Shown here: positions 7,275 to 15,535 of the stretch, one piece after another | How positions within the stretch are numbered: position 1 is the stretch's first letter | Layout of the letters: every line of letters begins with the position of its first letter | Source: GCA-2717185 sp964474755 | GTDB taxonomy: Bacteria; Pseudomonadota; Alphaproteobacteria; UBA8366; GCA-2717185 | Direction: 5' to 3' | Length of the DNA stretch: 27,544 nt | NCBI GenBank assembly: GCA_964474755.1 | Contig: CAYYUG010000060.1 | Span: 1-27,544, forward strand | Made by a program: the position numbers and the translations under genes | Notes under the pieces: generated by a model | The model's database searches: none | Seen by the model: the letters and a program-made list of their open reading frames with translations, nothing else | Told to the model about the DNA's origin: nothing

Positions 7275-8090
7275 ATGCCCACACTGCAGTACAACGGCGC
7301 AACCATAAACTACCGGGAATCTGGGGCAGGCGATGTCCTGCTTCTACTGCATGCGGCGGGGAGTACGAGTGGCCAATGGCGCGGTTTCACATCTCATTTT
7401 GAGGACAGGTTCCGGGTCATCGCGCCGGACCTTTACGGGCATGGCAAAACCGATTTTTGGCCCACCCCCAAGACACTTACGCATGACGATCAAGGGGACC
7501 TAATCGGTGCTGTGTTGGACCAACTCTGTATTGATCGCGTCCACATGATTGCTCATTCGTATGGCGGTGGTTCGGGTCTTCGACACTTGTTAGAGCGGCC
7601 GGAAACGGTACGCAGCCTGGTCATGATCGAGCCGATGATAGGAAGCCTGTTGTTTGAGCGCGAGGAAACACAGGCCATATCGGAAATTAATCAAATGTGG
7701 GATGGTTTCCTTAAAAACCTAGAGGTTGGAGGCCCAGAGGCGGCCTGGAAGGGATTCCTGGACTTTCGTAACGGCCCCGGCACCTGGGAGGGGTATCCCG
7801 AAAAGACACGGAATAATTTTCTCAACCGTACCGAAGGGCATGTCGCCAACATCTACGCTAACAAAAGCAATCCGACGACCATGGCGGAACTGGTGACGAT
7901 TGATGTGCCGACCCTGGCGATACGCAGCGAACGACCAACACATTTCGACTTACGCATGGTCGAACTAGTGGCTGAAGCGGTTCCCGGTTGCGAGTTCATA
8001 ACCCTCCCGGACACCGAGCACATGTGCCCGCTGACCCATCCTGAACTGGTGGCCGAGGCGGTCGACAAGCACCTTGCAAAGATTGCTTAG
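7275..8090 (+). CDS. alpha/beta-fold hydrolase
   Basis: A 271-residue classical alpha/beta hydrolase. It opens with YNGATINYRESGAGDVLLLL and the oxyanion region LLHAAGSTSGQW, followed by PDLYGHGKT. The nucleophile elbow is AHSYGGG with Ser95. A C-terminal DTEHMCPLTHP supplies the likely catalytic His249. The length is typical of esterases, C-C hydrolases and enol-lactone hydrolases of aromatic degradation; the sequence does not choose between them. The ATG at 7275 is preceded by GGAAAG (7261-7266) at 8 nt. The stop overlaps by 3 nt the stop of the convergent amidohydrolase, leaving no room for a separate terminator. No signal peptide is seen, so it is probably cytoplasmic. Confidence 0.88.
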   Translation: MPTLQYNGATINYRESGAGDVLLLLHAAGSTSGQWRGFTSHFEDRFRVIAPDLYGHGKTDFWPTPKTLTHDDQGDLIGAVLDQLCIDRVHMIAHSYGGGSGLRHLLERPETVRSLVMIEPMIGSLLFEREETQAISEINQMWDGFLKNLEVGGPEAAWKGFLDFRNGPGTWEGYPEKTRNNFLNRTEGHVANIYANKSNPTTMAELVTIDVPTLAIRSERPTHFDLRMVELVAEAVPGCEFITLPDTEHMCPLTHPELVAEAVDKHLAKIA

Positions 8091-9136
8091 CCGATGCCTT
8101 CGGTCCGGTAAACCCGTGCTGCCGTGTCGTGAAACAGTGCGGCTTTCTCGTCCGCCGAACAGCCGCTGGCGATGCGTTTGAAAGTGTTCCACAGTACGTT
8201 GTAGCTGCAGGTTACCTTATCGACCGGGAAGTTTGATTCGAACAGGCATCGGTTAGCACCAAATGTTTCGATGCAATGGTCGTAGTAGTCCCGCGTCGCG
8301 GCGGCGAGTTCCTCGCTCGTTGGAGGCTTGTCGTTCTTGTGCCATCCAAAGCCATTCACCTTCATGTTGATTCCACCCAGTTTGGCAACGATGTTCTCGC
8401 ATTCGGCCAGCGCTTCGATATCCGCCCGCCACTGCGTGAAATATTCCTTGCGCGTGCCTTCATAGGGACCGATGCCGAGCGGGCCGCCGAAATGGTTCAA
8501 GATAATCGTGGTGCCGGGGAAGGCCCGCGCTAGATCGGTCAGTTCTGGAATTTGCTTATGATAACACCAGCCCTCGAAGCTCATTTGGCGGGGCGCCAGT
8601 TCGGCGAACCCTTCCCGATAAATCGTGTCGGCGAACATGCCCGGGAAAGGATGGGTATGCGAATTGCGGACGTCCGGGCTTTCGTCGTATCCGCCGGCGT
8701 GGCGGATGCCACGAAAACGGCCGCAGCCGGCGGCTATATGCGCATCGAGCACTTCGCCAACTGCATCGCCAAGGTTAAGGTCTGCAAAACCGACGATGCC
8801 TGCAGCAATACGCGTCTTGCCGTACTGTCCTGAAGCGCTCATGGCCGCGATACCATTGACGAACTCGGTCTCGCCAACGGGTCTCAACGACTCCGGCCCC
8901 GTCGACTTGTACATGGATGCGCATTCGATGAAAACGGTTGAAACGATATTATGTCCGCTGCTCGTGTCCGCAAGGATCTCGTCCAGCAGATAGCGATTGG
9001 CGACCTGTTCGGTGCGAAAAGCGACGCCGGGTTCGTAACCGGTATCCCAGAGATGGTGATGCGGATCGCAAATCGGCAACTCGGGTTCGTATGTCTCCTC
9101 GGTCGTCAGTGCCAGCCAGTCGTCATTCGTGCCCAT
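8087..9136 (-). CDS. amidohydrolase 2 family metal-dependent hydrolase
   Basis: A 349-residue TIM-barrel hydrolase of the amidohydrolase_2 group, which includes lactonases such as fuconolactonase and 2-pyrone-4,6-dicarboxylate hydrolase. The N-terminal metal motif CDPHHHLWD (HxH formed by His26/His28) is clear. Downstream are RGIRHAGGYD, an NHFGGPLG block with the strand-end His, and FESNFPVDK (297-307), where the family usually has a metal-linked Asp close to this spot. These enzymes open lactone or amide rings in sugar-acid and aromatic catabolism. ATG 9136 has GAGG (9145-9148) about 8 nt upstream. It is divergent from the small monooxygenase-like gene (142 nt apart), so the two may share control. 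The substrate is undetermined. Confidence 0.9.
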   Translation of the reverse strand: MGTNDDWLALTTEETYEPELPICDPHHHLWDTGYEPGVAFRTEQVANRYLLDEILADTSSGHNIVSTVFIECASMYKSTGPESLRPVGETEFVNGIAAMSASGQYGKTRIAAGIVGFADLNLGDAVGEVLDAHIAAGCGRFRGIRHAGGYDESPDVRNSHTHPFPGMFADTIYREGFAELAPRQMSFEGWCYHKQIPELTDLARAFPGTTIILNHFGGPLGIGPYEGTRKEYFTQWRADIEALAECENIVAKLGGINMKVNGFGWHKNDKPPTSEELAAATRDYYDHCIETFGANRCLFESNFPVDKVTCSYNVLWNTFKRIASGCSADEKAALFHDTAARVYRTEGIG

Positions 9137-9278
9137 CTGTGTGCCTCGTAGTTAATCAGTCGCTACCGGAACCATACGAAGTGCGGCGTATCGGTGCTAG
9201 GGTAGGTTCACGATGTAGCGGTTGCTGTCCTGCGCCAACTCGTGGAAGCTACAAGTACACGTATCGAAGGAGGCCTAT

Positions 9279-9614
9279 ATGACACAGACCATTGCCGTTG
9301 TGACCTATCGTCTGCCGGATGGGACGGACCGAGAGGCTGCCTTACAGATGTTCCGCGACTCTATTCCGCGTTACATGGCGACGGAGGGGCTGTTGCGGAA
9401 GAATGTGATCTACCAGGAAGGCGTTGGTGGCGGCGTCTATCTATGGGAGTCGCGCGAGGCAGCAGAGGCGGCCTATAGCGATGAGTGGAAGGCCTATATG
9501 ACGGAGAAGTACAACCATTCACCAGAGCTGGTCTTCTACGAGGCGCCGATAACCATGGACCGGCAGTACAATACCGTTTACGACGAAAGTGCGGTGCCAC
9601 AAGCGGCCGAATAG
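9279..9614 (+). CDS. small monooxygenase-like protein (dimeric alpha/beta barrel, ABM/YdhR-like)
   Basis: A 111-residue protein that reads as a single ferredoxin-like alpha/beta-barrel domain. A first strand TIAVVTYRLPDG is followed by a helix REAALQMFRDSIPRYMAT, a strand KNVIYQEGVGGGVYLWES, and a helix REAAEAAYSDEWKAYMTEKY. The W-x-S-R-E-A-A pattern is typical of antibiotic-biosynthesis-monooxygenase and YdhR-like proteins, many of which act on quinols or polyketides without cofactors, while others have no known activity. The start is well supported: AAGGAGG at 9267-9273 lies 5 nt before ATG 9279. It converges on the LLM oxidoreductase with 25 nt between stops. The function is inferred from the fold only. 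Confidence 0.78.
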   Translation: MTQTIAVVTYRLPDGTDREAALQMFRDSIPRYMATEGLLRKNVIYQEGVGGGVYLWESREAAEAAYSDEWKAYMTEKYNHSPELVFYEAPITMDRQYNTVYDESAVPQAAE

Positions 9615-9639
9615 GCGTGGACGTCAAAAGCCCCTCACA

Positions 9640-10725
9640 CTATTCCGCCGCTGCGGCGACCCGGTCTTCGAACTCGGGAGCCACTTTCTCCATGAATAGG
9701 CGGATATTGTTCTCGGTGATTTCGAAGGGTGAGGGGCCGATGCGGAACTGGAAGATGATACCGCCGACACCGATCGCGTTGATCTTGGCTAGCCGTTCTG
9801 CGACGGTTGCCGGCGAGCCGCAGATCAAACTGTGCTCGATTACATTGCGTGCCGCCGTTAAAGGGGCTGCCGGAGCGGTGCCAGTTTCGCCTATTTTGGC
9901 CATGCTTTCGCCTCGCTCTTTCAATATCTGGGCACGCATCTTGCCACGTTGTTCCCTTTGCGCCTCGAACAATGGGATGGCGATCCTCTCCGCTTCCGCA
10001 TCGGTATCGGCGATGAAGATGTTGCGCCATACCCATGTCTCATCGACGGCCTGGGCGATATGTGCTTCGTCGAAACCGCTTTCGGCCATTGTTCTGCGAT
10101 ACAAATCCATGCGGTGTTGTGTCACCTCGTCGGTCTGTACGTTCATCATGAAAGGACGCCCTTCGCGTGCCATGCCGAGCATCGATTCTTCGCCGGAACA
10201 GGCGCGGATCATGTATGGGTGGGGTTTGGTGTAGGTTTCCGGCCGAAGTTTGGGCAGCCAGAGATTCCAAAATTTGCCCTTGTGCTCGTAATTCTCCGTC
10301 GTCCAAGCCTTGATCATGATTTCTTCAGATTCGAGTAGTCGTTCTTGCGCTTCTTCCGGGTTTAAACCAAAGCCGCGATAGTCGTAGATATTGTGTGAAG
10401 TGCCACGCCCGAGACCGACTATCAACCTACCCTTCGATAGGTTGTCGATGATGGACATCTGCTCCGCCATGCGGATCGGATGGTGGAGCGACATCTGAGC
10501 CACCGCGAAGCCCAGCTTGATATTTTTTGTCGTTGTCGCCAGTGCTGCCGCGAAGCTAACGGGGTCGACATAGGCACAGTTCCCATCGAAATGATGCTCC
10601 GCCAGCCACAGCACTTCCATACCCAGTTTATCGCAGAGAATGCCTTCGGCGAGGGCTTCGTCAATGACGCGCTCGTCGTCTTCCGGTGTGTCGGCTTGCG
10701 GGAAGAGAAAATTGCTGAACTTCAC
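9640..10725 (-). CDS. LLM-class flavin-dependent oxidoreductase
   Basis: A 361-residue bacterial-luciferase-like (F420/FMN) protein. Seen: MKFSNFLFPQ, LWLAEHHFDGN (40-49), IKLGFAVAQMSLHHPIRMAE, NLSKGRLIVGLGRGT and the C-terminal GVGGIIFQFR strand of the barrel. The AEHHF motif and the GRLIVGLGRG turn are characteristic of the luciferase-type alkanal monooxygenase group. It differs in subtype from the NtaA-like protein at the left edge. The GTG start at 10725 overlaps the GntR stop (GTGA) and has an excellent Shine-Dalgarno, AAGGAGAT (10732-10739), so translation is probably coupled to that of the regulator. That arrangement marks it as a likely regulatory target or pathway enzyme of the GntR protein. 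The flavin reductase partner and the substrate are not visible. Confidence 0.9.
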   Translation of the reverse strand: MKFSNFLFPQADTPEDDERVIDEALAEGILCDKLGMEVLWLAEHHFDGNCAYVDPVSFAAALATTTKNIKLGFAVAQMSLHHPIRMAEQMSIIDNLSKGRLIVGLGRGTSHNIYDYRGFGLNPEEAQERLLESEEIMIKAWTTENYEHKGKFWNLWLPKLRPETYTKPHPYMIRACSGEESMLGMAREGRPFMMNVQTDEVTQHRMDLYRRTMAESGFDEAHIAQAVDETWVWRNIFIADTDAEAERIAIPLFEAQREQRGKMRAQILKERGESMAKIGETGTAPAAPLTAARNVIEHSLICGSPATVAERLAKINAIGVGGIIFQFRIGPSPFEITENNIRLFMEKVAPEFEDRVAAAAE

Positions 10726-11417
10726 GGTGTATCTCCTTGGTCGAAAGTTTCTGCGGTGGCTGCGAGGAAACGCACCTTGCCGGCCTGGATATGGTGTTCG
10801 AGTGCGGCACCGGCCGTGGCGGGATCGCGAGACCGGAGCGCTTCTAAAATTTCCTTGTGCTCAGTGTTGGAGACGGTGAGGCCGCCGCCTTGCAACAGGC
10901 TTCGCCGCCGGTAAAGGTTCAATTCCTTGGCCAGTCCTTCGCACAGCGCTCGAAGACGGTCGTTTTCGGAAAAATCGACGATGAGGTCGTGGAATTCTCG
11001 GTTCAGCCCATAGAACGTTTCGAATTCGCCCTCCGTTTCTGCCCAGTCCATCTTCTCAATAAGATCACCGAGAAGACCGAGCTGCGCATCGGTGATGCGG
11101 CCAGCCAGAGTTTCGCCGGCGAGACGCATCAGGCTGGCTCGGACGTTATAAACGTCGATTGCATCTTTGTCCGTGACCTCTCGAACGAAGAAGCCGCGAT
11201 TGACGATGGTGATCAGCAACCCCATCTCGACTAGGCCCCGACAAGCCTCTCTAATCGGGCCGCGGGAAACGCCAAGCTCTGTCGCTAGGCCGTTTTCGTT
11301 TATACGCATGCCTGCCGGAACCTCACCCGACAGGATGCGCCGCTCGATCTCATTTTGCACCGCGCTGGGCAGGGATTGTGAGCGCAAGACGCGCAAGGTT
11401 TCGAGTTGTGCACTCAT
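10722..11417 (-). CDS. GntR family transcriptional regulator, FCD (FadR-type) subfamily
   Basis: A 231-residue repressor or activator. Its N-terminal winged helix-turn-helix is centred on ENGLATELGVSRGPIREACR (41-60), followed by the C-terminal all-helical FCD effector domain. In that domain His143 (NREFHDLIV), His187 (EHKEIL) and His208/209 (LEHHI) match the metal-binding histidines seen in many FCD proteins that sense carboxylic acids. ATG 11417 is chosen because the winged helix starts soon after it; upstream in-frame codons lack family features. The promoter region 11425-11480 carries two perfect inverted repeats, suggesting autoregulation. The gene overlaps the downstream LLM oxidoreductase. 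The effector is probably a pathway acid, but this cannot be read from sequence. Confidence 0.9.
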   Translation of the reverse strand: MSAQLETLRVLRSQSLPSAVQNEIERRILSGEVPAGMRINENGLATELGVSRGPIREACRGLVEMGLLITIVNRGFFVREVTDKDAIDVYNVRASLMRLAGETLAGRITDAQLGLLGDLIEKMDWAETEGEFETFYGLNREFHDLIVDFSENDRLRALCEGLAKELNLYRRRSLLQGGGLTVSNTEHKEILEALRSRDPATAGAALEHHIQAGKVRFLAATAETFDQGDTP

Positions 11418-11424
11418 CGTCGCT

Positions 11425-11480
11425 GGTATCCTTTGATACCGGTAGAGTGAAGCGCGGACACTGTAAATTGTCAACAATTT
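11425..11480 (-). promoter_or_regulatory. candidate GntR promoter with two operator-like inverted repeats
   Basis: Inverted repeat 1 (11465-11480) is AAATTGT-CA-ACAATTT, perfect over 7 bp per arm and close to the ATTGTnnACAAT shape bound by some FCD regulators. On the minus strand it contains a consensus -35, TTGACA (11469-11474). With a 17-nt spacer, a weak -10 TTCACT follows at 11446-11451, putting the start of transcription near 11439. Inverted repeat 2 (11425-11440), GGTATC-CTTT-GATACC, sits at that point and would form a 6-bp hairpin in the mRNA overlapping the AAAGGA ribosome site. The repeats are seen directly; their use as operators is inferred. Confidence 0.5.
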
Positions 11481-11547
11481 TAGAGATGCCGCTGGTATTA
11501 AAGGTTTTAATTGTCGTGCAATAGCGTTTTGGAGGGGGATGAGTGCG

Positions 11548-12708
11548 TTATAGGCATACGGTGTATTCGGGTTTAATGGTCCCGAGCACTTCCGCACGGT
11601 TCTCACCGATGATAATGGTGTGGCCCAAGCTCATGGCAAGCTCTTTGGACGCGTCGATCAGTATCGCGTGTAGAAACAGCACCATACCATGACGTGCCAC
11701 CAGCGGGTTACCGCTGTACAGCATCGGTGGCACGTCCATCCAGGTAGGTCGAAAGCTGGCGCCGAGCGAGTAACCGCACGCGGCCATGCGCGAGTCGCCA
11801 TAATCGGCCGCGTCATAGACTCGGCGGTGCGCGTCGTCGATGTCGCCGAGCGGTTTGCCGGCACGCGCCGCGTCGGTCATCGCCGTAAGCGCGTCGGCGG
11901 TGACGCCGAAAATGGCGCGATGCGTATCACCCCCCGTGCCAATGGCAACCGTGCGCATCAGGCAGGCGCAGTAATGCCGGTAGCTGCCGGCGAATTCGAG
12001 CGTCAACTGATCGGTGGGATCCAGGGTCCGAAATCCTGTCACAGAGCAGATCAGTAGCGCCCGCTCGCCCGATCCGAGGACCGGGCCGGAGGGAGCGGGA
12101 TCGCTGCCGCCGGACAGGATCGCTGCCTGGCCCGCCGCGGCGATATCTCCTTCGAAGGCGCCGGGTCCGGCCGCCTCCAGCATCGCCAAAAGGGAAGCAT
12201 CGGCCAGTTCTGTCGCCCGACGGATATAAGAGAGTTTCGCTGGCGATTTGACCAGCCGCAGGGTTCAAATCAGATTGGATGCGTCTTCGAACTGGCACCA
12301 GCCCTCCAGACTTGTCTTGAGAGCCTCGTACTGGTGTGCTCGTAGGCCGTAACTGTCGAGCTCGATACCAATGCGTTCGCCCTGCAAGCCTTTCTCCGCG
12401 AGGATGTCTCGCAAATTGTCTGTCGGTGCTGCACCTTCCGCGTCGTACCAGACCCGAACGTCTTGGATGATCGAGGTGCGGCGCGCTTGTTCTAGATCCG
12501 GCCGTCTCGTCAGCAAGGTGACTGGCTGGTCGTTTGCCGTCAGAACCGTGCACTGGAAGAAACCGTAGCCGCTGGTGTCGTAGCCAGTTAGGTAATAATG
12601 GCTCTCCTGCGCGAAAAGCAGCAAGGCGGAAAGACCGCGGACCTGCAATTCGGCGCGCGCCGCAACGATGTGTTCTTCGAATTCCGTGCGCTTGAAATGG
12701 AGTGCCAT
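11548..12708 (-). pseudogene. M24-family, ectoine-hydrolase-like (DoeA/EutD) gene with in-frame TGA
   Basis: Two segments in the same frame form one protein of about 386 residues. The N-terminal part (147 residues, ATG 12708) is a creatinase-type domain with ALLLFAQESHYYLTGYDTSG. It ends DASNLI-TGA at 12265-12267. Reading on without a shift gives TLRLVKSPAKLSYIRRATEL and then the pita-bread domain to 11548. The usual metal ligands of M24 peptidases are absent (TLEFAGSYRHYCACLMRT, GYSLGASFRPTWMD), as in ectoine hydrolases, which use this fold without metals. A single base change could explain the TGA; sequencing error is equally possible. It lies 3 nt after the dehydrogenase gene. A separate restart at ATG 12189 is possible but has no good ribosome site. 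Confidence 0.8.
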
Positions 12709-12711
12709 GCC

Positions 12712-13749
12712 TTAATATTGCAATTTCCGATCGACGACGTTCTTCAGCATCTTTCCCGCAATCCAACGGCCGAAATTTTCGAATACGAGATCAGCGGTCA
12801 ACGGGCCGTAATTGTCGTTGTCGTCTGAGGACACATGCGGTGTCATGATCAAATTGGGTACCTTCCACATCGGCGAAGATTTTGGCAATGGTTCTGGGTC
12901 GAACACGTCGAGCACGGCGCCGCTGATTTCGCCTTTGCGGAGCTTGGTGGCAAGCGCTTTGTAGTCGACGACGCGGGCACGCCCCATATTGATCAGGCCG
13001 GCTGACGGCAGCATCAGGTCGAGCTCGTGCCTCCCGATCATGCCCTCCGTCTCGTCGGTGAGTGGCGCGTTGACCAGCACGAAATCGGCGCGTGGCAGGA
13101 GCTCGGTCAAACGGTCGGGCGTGTACATCTCGTCGATATAGCGATTGGGCGCACCGCTGCGGCGAACGCCGATGGTCTTCAGCCCGAGCTTTCGTGCAGC
13201 GCGGGCCGCTGCGTCGCCCATCATGCCCACACCGATAATCAGGGCCGTCTTGCCTTCGATCGCCGTGGCATAGAGCCGTGTCCATTTCGCTTTACGTTGC
13301 TCAGTGATCAGAGCCGGGATGCGTTCGTTTAATATCAGTAGCGCGGTCATGGCGAATTGTTGCGCCTTAGGCCGATGGACCCCGCGATTGTTAGTTAACA
13401 CGGTGTCCGGCGGAAGCCAGTCGAGCGGAAGAACGTGCTCTATGCCGGCGCCGGTCAGGTGGATCCATTTCAAATTCGGTGCGCGTTCCGCCAAATTCTC
13501 TCGATTGAAGCGCCAACCGACCAGCACATCTGCATCAGCGATTGCATTGTCGAAACGCTTCGTATCTTCCGCCACGGTTGCATCGATCCGCCGCGCCAGA
13601 CGTTTATTTCGCGCGGCGGTCGCGTCGTAGCGGTCCTGCGTGATCTTGTAGACCAGGTCCATCTCGCGGACATTTTCGATGTGCAGTCGGATTCGCTTCG
13701 GTGGCGGAGCCCAGTTAGCAGGCATGCGGATGCGTTTTTTTGTGGCCAT
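12712..13749 (-). CDS. D-2-hydroxyacid dehydrogenase (NAD(P)-dependent)
   Basis: A 345-residue member of the D-isomer-specific 2-hydroxyacid dehydrogenase family, reducing 2-oxoacids or oxidising D-2-hydroxyacids. The nucleotide fold has GVGMMG (173-178). After beta2 it has VRRSG with two arginines and no Asp, which favours NADP(H), as in GhrA-like glyoxylate/hydroxypyruvate reductases. The catalytic set is present: Arg257 in NMGRARVVD, Glu286 in DVFDPEPL, and His305 in TPHVSS. ATG 13749 overlaps the Rieske stop by 1 nt (TGATG), with AGGG about 10 nt upstream. A longer frame upstream runs through the Rieske gene and is not used. It is third gene of the DUF1989-Rieske operon and probably handles a hydroxy- or oxoacid product of that pathway. 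Confidence 0.9.
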   Translation of the reverse strand: MATKKRIRMPANWAPPPKRIRLHIENVREMDLVYKITQDRYDATAARNKRLARRIDATVAEDTKRFDNAIADADVLVGWRFNRENLAERAPNLKWIHLTGAGIEHVLPLDWLPPDTVLTNNRGVHRPKAQQFAMTALLILNERIPALITEQRKAKWTRLYATAIEGKTALIIGVGMMGDAAARAARKLGLKTIGVRRSGAPNRYIDEMYTPDRLTELLPRADFVLVNAPLTDETEGMIGRHELDLMLPSAGLINMGRARVVDYKALATKLRKGEISGAVLDVFDPEPLPKSSPMWKVPNLIMTPHVSSDDNDNYGPLTADLVFENFGRWIAGKMLKNVVDRKLQY

Positions 13750-14894
13750 CAGTCGAGTACCCTGTCCAGAATCCAATTGTCGATTTGATGTACCAGCGGT
13801 TCGCGGAAACAGAACCGGCCGGGCCGAGCAAATGGCGAAGCGATGCCCACCTGTTGTTGGTCGCCGGCCTCGATATCTTCCAGGATCGTGCGGTCCCATC
13901 GCTTGTAGTAATTTGCTGCCAAAGTTTCGAAATCCGGCCGGTCGCACCGGTCACGCGGGAAGCAGGCTCCGTGCAGCAGCTTCGTCTTGTTCGGACCCAT
14001 CGGGAAAAGTTGGAGAAACCAAGCCGTGTCGATAGTACAGGCCATGTAGGTCATCGGATAAATCATTGGCGCATAGGTTCCGTGCCGGTATCGCCCTTTC
14101 AAGGACTCTATGGGTGGAAAACCGGGGTCATCCTTGAGTAATGCCATGCTGCCATCATGTGAGGCGAAGGTTGTACAATATTGTCCAGCCGCGTCGGACA
14201 CCGTGTAATCCGCTGACTTTACCGGCGCTACTTGATTGATTGTTTCACGATGGACGACGGCGATGTGATAGCTTTCCTTTGCATTTTCGACGAACAGCTT
14301 CCAATTGTGGTTAAGCTCCCATTCGACCGTCCGGACGTTGGTCATGTCCGCCAGTCTGTGCGAGGCGAGATTGTCCGGTAGGTCGCCGAGATATTCCGCC
14401 AAGCTTTCGCAGTCCGGGTCGAAATTGACAAAGATAAATCCGCCCCAAGTATCAATATTGATCGGGATCAGACCGAAATTGTCTTTGCAGAAGCCCGAGG
14501 TTCGGTCCATGTCGACGGTCGCAGTTAACCGTCCGTCAAGGCCGTAGCACCAGCCGTGATAGGGGCACATGAACTCTTTAACATTTCCTGATCCGATGGC
14601 GATCTTGGACCCACGATGGCGGCAAGAATTGGCGTAGGCGCGAAGGTTGCCATTCGTATCGCGGCAAATAATGAAGGGCACGCCAACAAACTCAAGTGCC
14701 ACGTAGTCGCCGGGGTTTGGCACCTGATCGATATGGCCCATGAAATTCCATACCTTCATGAAGATGCGGTCGACTTCACGCCGGTAAAATTCGTCGGAGG
14801 TATAGACCCATGGCGGCATAGTCGATGCTTGATCGAGCGGTTTGCGTACCTCTTCAAATCGACGCGGGTCGAACGGATGGCTCGGCGTCTGCAT
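13749..14894 (-). CDS. Rieske non-heme iron oxygenase, alpha subunit
   Basis: A 381-residue oxygenase component. The Rieske [2Fe-2S] ligands are Cys91/His93 in SCRHRG and Cys110/His113 in CPYHGW. The catalytic iron site is NWKLFVENAKESYHIAVVH, giving His210 and His215, with Asp340 in ILEDIEAG as the third ligand. The residue bridging the two metal centres is Glu207 (E-S-Y-H) instead of the usual Asp; CntA/GbcA-type enzymes acting on carnitine or glycine betaine also use Glu. This hints at N-demethylation or oxidation of an amine, not aromatic dihydroxylation. ATG 14894 has GGAAGG 5 nt upstream and begins 2 nt after the DUF1989 stop. No ferredoxin reductase or beta subunit lies in the window, so electrons must come from elsewhere. 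Confidence 0.92.
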   Translation of the reverse strand: MQTPSHPFDPRRFEEVRKPLDQASTMPPWVYTSDEFYRREVDRIFMKVWNFMGHIDQVPNPGDYVALEFVGVPFIICRDTNGNLRAYANSCRHRGSKIAIGSGNVKEFMCPYHGWCYGLDGRLTATVDMDRTSGFCKDNFGLIPINIDTWGGFIFVNFDPDCESLAEYLGDLPDNLASHRLADMTNVRTVEWELNHNWKLFVENAKESYHIAVVHRETINQVAPVKSADYTVSDAAGQYCTTFASHDGSMALLKDDPGFPPIESLKGRYRHGTYAPMIYPMTYMACTIDTAWFLQLFPMGPNKTKLLHGACFPRDRCDRPDFETLAANYYKRWDRTILEDIEAGDQQQVGIASPFARPGRFCFREPLVHQIDNWILDRVLD

Positions 14895-14896
14895 AG

Positions 14897-15535
14897 TTAC
14901 CTTCCTTCGCTTGGAGCCCATACGACGACGCGGATCGGCGTTGGGTTGAAGCCGGCGGCTGGGTTGTTAATTTGAGGACAGTTAGACAGCACGGCCAAAA
15001 CGTTGCGCTCGGCGCGCAGATCGACATAGTCGCCGGGCTTTGATACCCCGTCTACGATCGCCATAGTGCCATCAGCCCCAACCGGCACATACATAAAAAA
15101 GTTGATGTTAGCGACAATGTCCTTGGCGCCCAGCCCGTGCGGGGCCAACGCAGCGAGAAAGTTGTCACGGCAGTTCGGTTGCCCTTCGATCCCGTAGCGC
15201 CGCCGGTTGCTTTCCATGCTGCAGCAGCCGCCGATCGTGTCATGCTGGCCGCACGTGTCTTTCACGATTGTGAAAAGTGGGTTCGCGAAATTGGAGTAGA
15301 GAACCGTATCCGTCTCTAAAAAAATCTTGCCAGAGATCTTAATCGTGTCGGCGGCACAATAGCGTTCCGTCGAGTCGGCAGCGTCGTAGCACAGAAAATC
15401 GACTGCCTGGGACCCTTTCAGGTCGACGATGCGCAGATAATAATCCTTGGGGATCACACCCGACCAGGGTTCGCGGGGGGATACGGTGACATCGGTCAGG
15501 ATACGTCCGACCGGAGTGGCATCTTCAATTTGCAT
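14897..15535 (-). CDS. DUF1989 / urea carboxylase-associated family protein
   Basis: A 212-residue member of the DUF1989 family, named from genes next to urea amidolyase and distantly linked to aminomethyltransferase folds. Their activity is poorly defined. Family features are LKGSQAVDFLCYDA, the cysteine-rich DTCGQHDTIGGCCS (Cys95, His98, Cys104, Cys105), Cys122 in PNCRDNF, INFFMYVPV, and the C-terminal SNCPQINNPAAGFNPTPIRV. The conserved Cys/His cluster suggests a metal site. ATG 15535 has no Shine-Dalgarno. A -10-like TACACT at 15542-15547 would start the transcript almost at the ATG, so a leaderless message is possible. A TTG at 15553 is an alternative start. It is first gene of the Rieske operon, so its link to amine chemistry is suggestive. 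Confidence 0.85.
   Translation of the reverse strand: MQIEDATPVGRILTDVTVSPREPWSGVIPKDYYLRIVDLKGSQAVDFLCYDAADSTERYCAADTIKISGKIFLETDTVLYSNFANPLFTIVKDTCGQHDTIGGCCSMESNRRRYGIEGQPNCRDNFLAALAPHGLGAKDIVANINFFMYVPVGADGTMAIVDGVSKPGDYVDLRAERNVLAVLSNCPQINNPAAGFNPTPIRVVVWAPSEGR

Noticed and set aside
9485..10234. A 249-codon plus-strand frame
   Set aside because: It runs antisense through the LLM oxidoreductase and is Ser/Arg/Ala-rich; the minus-strand protein is clearly the real gene.
12265..12267. TGA as a selenocysteine codon in the M24 gene
   Set aside because: The position is in an interdomain linker, not a catalytic site, and no SECIS-like hairpin was evident directly downstream.
11927..12766. 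A 279-codon minus-strand frame across the M24 gene
   Set aside because: It is rich in Arg, Gly and Ser with no family features and lies in another frame of the clearly homologous M24 sequence, so it is a shadow frame.
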